DNA of 9,224 nucleotides. Origin: JBCDIQ01 sp039024295. GTDB taxonomy: Bacteria > Bacteroidota > Bacteroidia > J057. Where the stretch lies: positions 1-9,224 of the forward strand of contig JBCDIQ010000231.1 in NCBI GenBank assembly GCA_039024295.1. The letters run 5' to 3'. A program made the translations under genes and the position numbers. Of this stretch, positions 7,009 to 9,224 are shown in pieces. How positions within the stretch are numbered: the first letter of the stretch is position 1; each line of letters begins with the position of its first letter. Under the pieces are notes generated by a model that saw only the letters and a list, made by a program, of their open reading frames with translations, was not told where the DNA came from and did not search any database.

Positions 7009-7025
7009 GTTAACATAATGTTAAC
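7009..7025. promoter_or_regulatory. Perfect 17-bp dyad in the hpt-purF divergent region
   Basis: GTTAACAT-A-ATGTTAAC has two perfect 8-bp arms around one base. Each arm contains the self-palindrome GTTAAC. It lies 65 bases upstream of the hpt ATG and 168 bases upstream of the purF GTG, in the 250-base region between two purine genes. This is what an operator for a shared regulator would look like. No regulator gene is in the window. The rest of 6944-7193 shows no gene. Confidence 0.45.
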
Positions 7026-7046
7026 CCCATTGAACGAAACTAACAT

Positions 7047-7081
7047 TTTGTCACTTTTTTACGGGTTTTCCTGTAAATTTT
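7047..7081 (+). promoter_or_regulatory. Weak candidate promoter for purF
   Basis: TTTG (7047-7050) and TAAATTTT (7074-7081, seven of eight matches to TAnnTTTG) are separated by 23 bases, slightly longer than usual. Transcription would start near 7087, giving a leader of about 105 bases before the GTG at 7194. It lies just downstream of the 17-bp dyad. Confidence 0.3.
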
Positions 7082-7193
7082 ATCAGACATCCTCTCCTTC
7101 ATGTGATAAACCATTAGCAGTACCTACGGGTATTTGCGTTATATTCGCGTCAGTTCTTTCATTTCAACGGCACAACTCTTTAATTCCAAGGCA

Positions 7194-9119
7194 GTGAGCG
7201 ATCAAATTAAGCACGAGTGTGGCATCGGCATGATCCGCCTCTTTAAACCTCTCGATTATTACTACCAAAAGTATGGATCTGCACTATGGGGACTCAATAA
7301 GATGTACCTCCTCATGGAAAAGCAGCGAAACCGTGGGCAGGATGGAGCAGGGTTAGCAACGGTGAAGCTCAACATGCGGCCAGGAAAGCCTTATATGGCT
7401 CGTATCCGCAACAATCGGTCCTCTCCTTGGACCAATCTCTTTCAGGAAGTTGACGAAGTACACTCAAAGGTGATTAGCAAACAGCCGGAAAAGCAACATG
7501 ATCCGGGCTTTCTTAAACAGAATTTCCCCTATGCAGGGGAAGTCTTGATGGGTCACCTGCGATATGGTACACATGGAAATTATGACATAGAGGCCTGCCA
7601 CCCCGTAACCCGGCAAAGCAACTGGAAGAACAGAACCCTCGCCCTGGCAGGTAACTTCAACCTCACCAACGTAGACTATTTGTTTAAAAAATTGGTGGAG
7701 TTGGGCCAGCATCCGAGATATGTCACCGATACCGTTACCGTGCTGGAGCGAATCGGTCATTTCCTTGATGTGGAAAATAGCCAACTGAATGATAAACTCA
7801 AGGAAACGGGCTATTCCCCAAATGAGGTGGCAGATCTAGTGGCAGAAGAGTTGGACGTCTTACGAATCTTTAAAAATTCTGCCAAAGCCTGGGATGGCGG
7901 CTATGTAATGGGAGGCATCATTGGCAACGGTGATGCCTTTATTGCGCGTGACCCTATCGGCATTCGTCCTTGCTACCATTATGCGAATGATGAGTTTATG
8001 GTAGCGGCCTCAGAGCGCGCCACCATTAGCACTGTTTTCAACCTCAACCCTGACCAGATCACTGAGCTTCCTCCAGGACATGTGCTGCACGTGAAAGGCT
8101 CACAGCATGATAGCGAAGTGAGGATTGAGCCATTTGCCAAGCCACAAAAACGCAGAAGCTGCTCTTTTGAGCGCATTTACTTCTCTCGTGGCAGCGACAT
8201 CAATATATATCGTGAGCGCAAAGAGCTCGGAAAAGCAGTTGTTCCCAAGGTATTAAAGGCTGTAGACAATGACCTGGATAACACCGTATTCAGCTATATT
8301 CCCAACACGGCTGAGTCCTCCTTCTGGGGCATGATCAAGGAGTTGGAGTCTTATCTTAACGAGCGCAAGATCAAGCAGATTCTCTCTTTGGGAACCAATC
8401 CGAAAGAAGAAGACCTGCGTAAAATTCTGAATACACGGCCACGGGTCGAGAAGTCCGTCAACAAGGACATGAAACTCCGGACGTTCATCGCTGATGATTC
8501 TTCGCGGAATGACCTGGTGTCCCACGTGTATGACATCACCCAGGGCATTATTCGACAAGGCAAGGATAACCTGGTATGTATTGATGACAGCATCGTGCGA
8601 GGTACCACGCTCAAAAAGAGCATCCTGCATATGCTGGCTCGGTTGAAGCCGAAAAAGATTGTGGTGGTTTCATCTGCTCCTCAGATCCGCTACCCGGACT
8701 GCTATGGCATCGACATGTCTCAGATCGATAAGTTGGTGGCCTTCCAGGCAGCTATTGCACTGCTCAAAGAACGTGGCATGGAAGATGTGATCGAGCAGGT
8801 CTACAAGAAAATCCTTGACATGCGGGACGATGCTGCCATGCATAGCGAGAATGTGGTGAAGCAGATTTATGCGCCCTTTACGGCAGAAGAAATCTCCCAA
8901 AAGATCACCGAAATTCTCATTCCGGATGATTTTCAGCCGGAATTGGAGATCGTCTACCAATCTCTGGAAGACCTGCATAAGTCTATGCCGCGTCACATTG
9001 GTGATTGGTACTTCTCAGGTAACTACCCTACTCCAGGGGGTAACCGCGTGGTAAACCAGGCATACCTGAACTTCTTCGAAGGCAAGAATGAGCGTGCGTA
9101 TCAGGGGGTAATCGCCTGA
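7194..9119 (+). CDS. purF: Amidophosphoribosyltransferase, long Bacteroidota form
   Basis: PurF transfers the glutamine amide nitrogen to PRPP to make phosphoribosylamine, the first step of de novo purine synthesis. The GTG at 7194 gives 641 residues beginning MSDQIKHECGIG. C9 would be the N-terminal nucleophile after removal of an 8-residue propeptide. A TTG at 7134 is in frame, but its 20 extra residues do not look like the family. The Ntn glutaminase domain shows NRGQDGAG (46-53), HLRYGTHG (121-128), GNFNLTN (153-159) and ARDPIGIRP (251-259), with ASE at 272-274. The phosphoribosyltransferase domain has the PRPP loop VCIDDSIVRGTT (461-472) and YGIDM (504-508). Classical PurF is about 470-510 residues. 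This one has extra sequence in the glutaminase domain and a C-terminal tail of about 115 residues, as in other Bacteroidota as far as I recall. The usual HNGN oxyanion-hole motif reads GNFN. It is divergent from hpt. Confidence 0.9.
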   Translation: MSDQIKHECGIGMIRLFKPLDYYYQKYGSALWGLNKMYLLMEKQRNRGQDGAGLATVKLNMRPGKPYMARIRNNRSSPWTNLFQEVDEVHSKVISKQPEKQHDPGFLKQNFPYAGEVLMGHLRYGTHGNYDIEACHPVTRQSNWKNRTLALAGNFNLTNVDYLFKKLVELGQHPRYVTDTVTVLERIGHFLDVENSQLNDKLKETGYSPNEVADLVAEELDVLRIFKNSAKAWDGGYVMGGIIGNGDAFIARDPIGIRPCYHYANDEFMVAASERATISTVFNLNPDQITELPPGHVLHVKGSQHDSEVRIEPFAKPQKRRSCSFERIYFSRGSDINIYRERKELGKAVVPKVLKAVDNDLDNTVFSYIPNTAESSFWGMIKELESYLNERKIKQILSLGTNPKEEDLRKILNTRPRVEKSVNKDMKLRTFIADDSSRNDLVSHVYDITQGIIRQGKDNLVCIDDSIVRGTTLKKSILHMLARLKPKKIVVVSSAPQIRYPDCYGIDMSQIDKLVAFQAAIALLKERGMEDVIEQVYKKILDMRDDAAMHSENVVKQIYAPFTAEEISQKITEILIPDDFQPELEIVYQSLEDLHKSMPRHIGDWYFSGNYPTPGGNRVVNQAYLNFFEGKNERAYQGVIA

Positions 9120-9129
9120 TATGTTGCAG

Positions 9130-9184
9130 GGTTTCATCGACTAAATGTTTGATAGAGAAATTCTTCAACATTTAGCCCGAAACC
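9130..9184 (+). promoter_or_regulatory. Large inverted repeat between purF and an exported-protein gene
   Basis: CTAAATGTT (9141-9149) and AACATTTAG (9167-9175) form a perfect 9-bp stem around a 17-base loop. GGTTTC (9130-9135) and GAAACC (9179-9184) add an outer 6-bp stem across a small internal loop. It starts 10 bases after the purF stop and ends three bases before the next ATG (9188). No T-run follows, so it may end or protect the purF message, or limit translation of the next gene. Confidence 0.45.
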
Positions 9185-9187
9185 ACA

Positions 9188-9224
9188 ATGACACGACGTT
9201 TACTTTTATTTCTATTGGTAAGCC
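9188..9224 (+). CDS. Start of an exported protein, truncated by the window edge
   Basis: ATG at 9188 opens a frame reading MTRRLLLFLLVS up to the window end. Two arginines followed by a leucine-rich stretch form the beginning of a Sec signal peptide or lipoprotein signal. It follows purF after 68 bases on the same strand. Only 12 residues are visible, so the product cannot be named and the gene call depends on sequence beyond the window. Confidence 0.55.
   Translation, partial: MTRRLLLFLLVS

Noticed and set aside
7134..7193. TTG start adding 20 residues to PurF
   Set aside because: The extra residues do not resemble the family, and the GTG at 7194 gives MSDQIKHECGIG, the expected beginning with the catalytic cysteine close to the N-terminus.

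Overview
The window looks like ordinary chromosomal DNA of a Bacteroidota bacterium. The evidence is a type IX secretion (T9SS) sorting domain on the first protein, a promoter of the Bacteroidota form (TTTG, about 20 bases, TAnnTTTG), start codons with little or no Shine-Dalgarno sequence, and the long (~640 aa) lineage form of PurF. A member of the Saprospiria or a related class would fit, but the genus cannot be told from this sequence. No tRNA, rRNA, CRISPR array, insertion sequence or phage gene was seen, and base composition looks even throughout.

Layout. Positions 1-1863 (+) hold the 3' part of a large T9SS-secreted surface protein with FG-GAP-like repeats, a fibronectin III-like domain and a C-terminal sorting domain. 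A hairpin and a good promoter overlapped by a 10-bp palindrome lie between it and a HAD-family phosphatase (2031-2684, +). That gene converges on, and overlaps by 11 bp, a minus-strand cluster. Read from its 5' end, the cluster is hpt (6389-6943), fabH (5255-6238), a small lipoprotein (4721-5212) and a secreted M6-like metalloprotease (2674-4713). The last two are 7 bases apart and almost certainly co-transcribed. A 12-bp hairpin separates fabH from the lipoprotein.

Divergent from hpt is purF (7194-9119, +). The 250-bp region between them carries a perfect 17-bp dyad, GTTAACAT-A-ATGTTAAC. The first enzyme of de novo purine synthesis and a purine-salvage enzyme, both users of PRPP, thus share one control region. 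After purF a large inverted repeat ends three bases before the start of a truncated exported protein (9188 to the window end).

How the genes work together: hpt and purF supply purine nucleotides, fabH starts fatty-acid synthesis, and the lipoprotein and protease form an envelope or extracellular pair. No clearly new system is present. The points most worth a second look are the purF/hpt dyad, the promoter-palindrome overlap before the HAD gene, the unusual zinc motif of the metalloprotease and the hairpins placed just before start codons.
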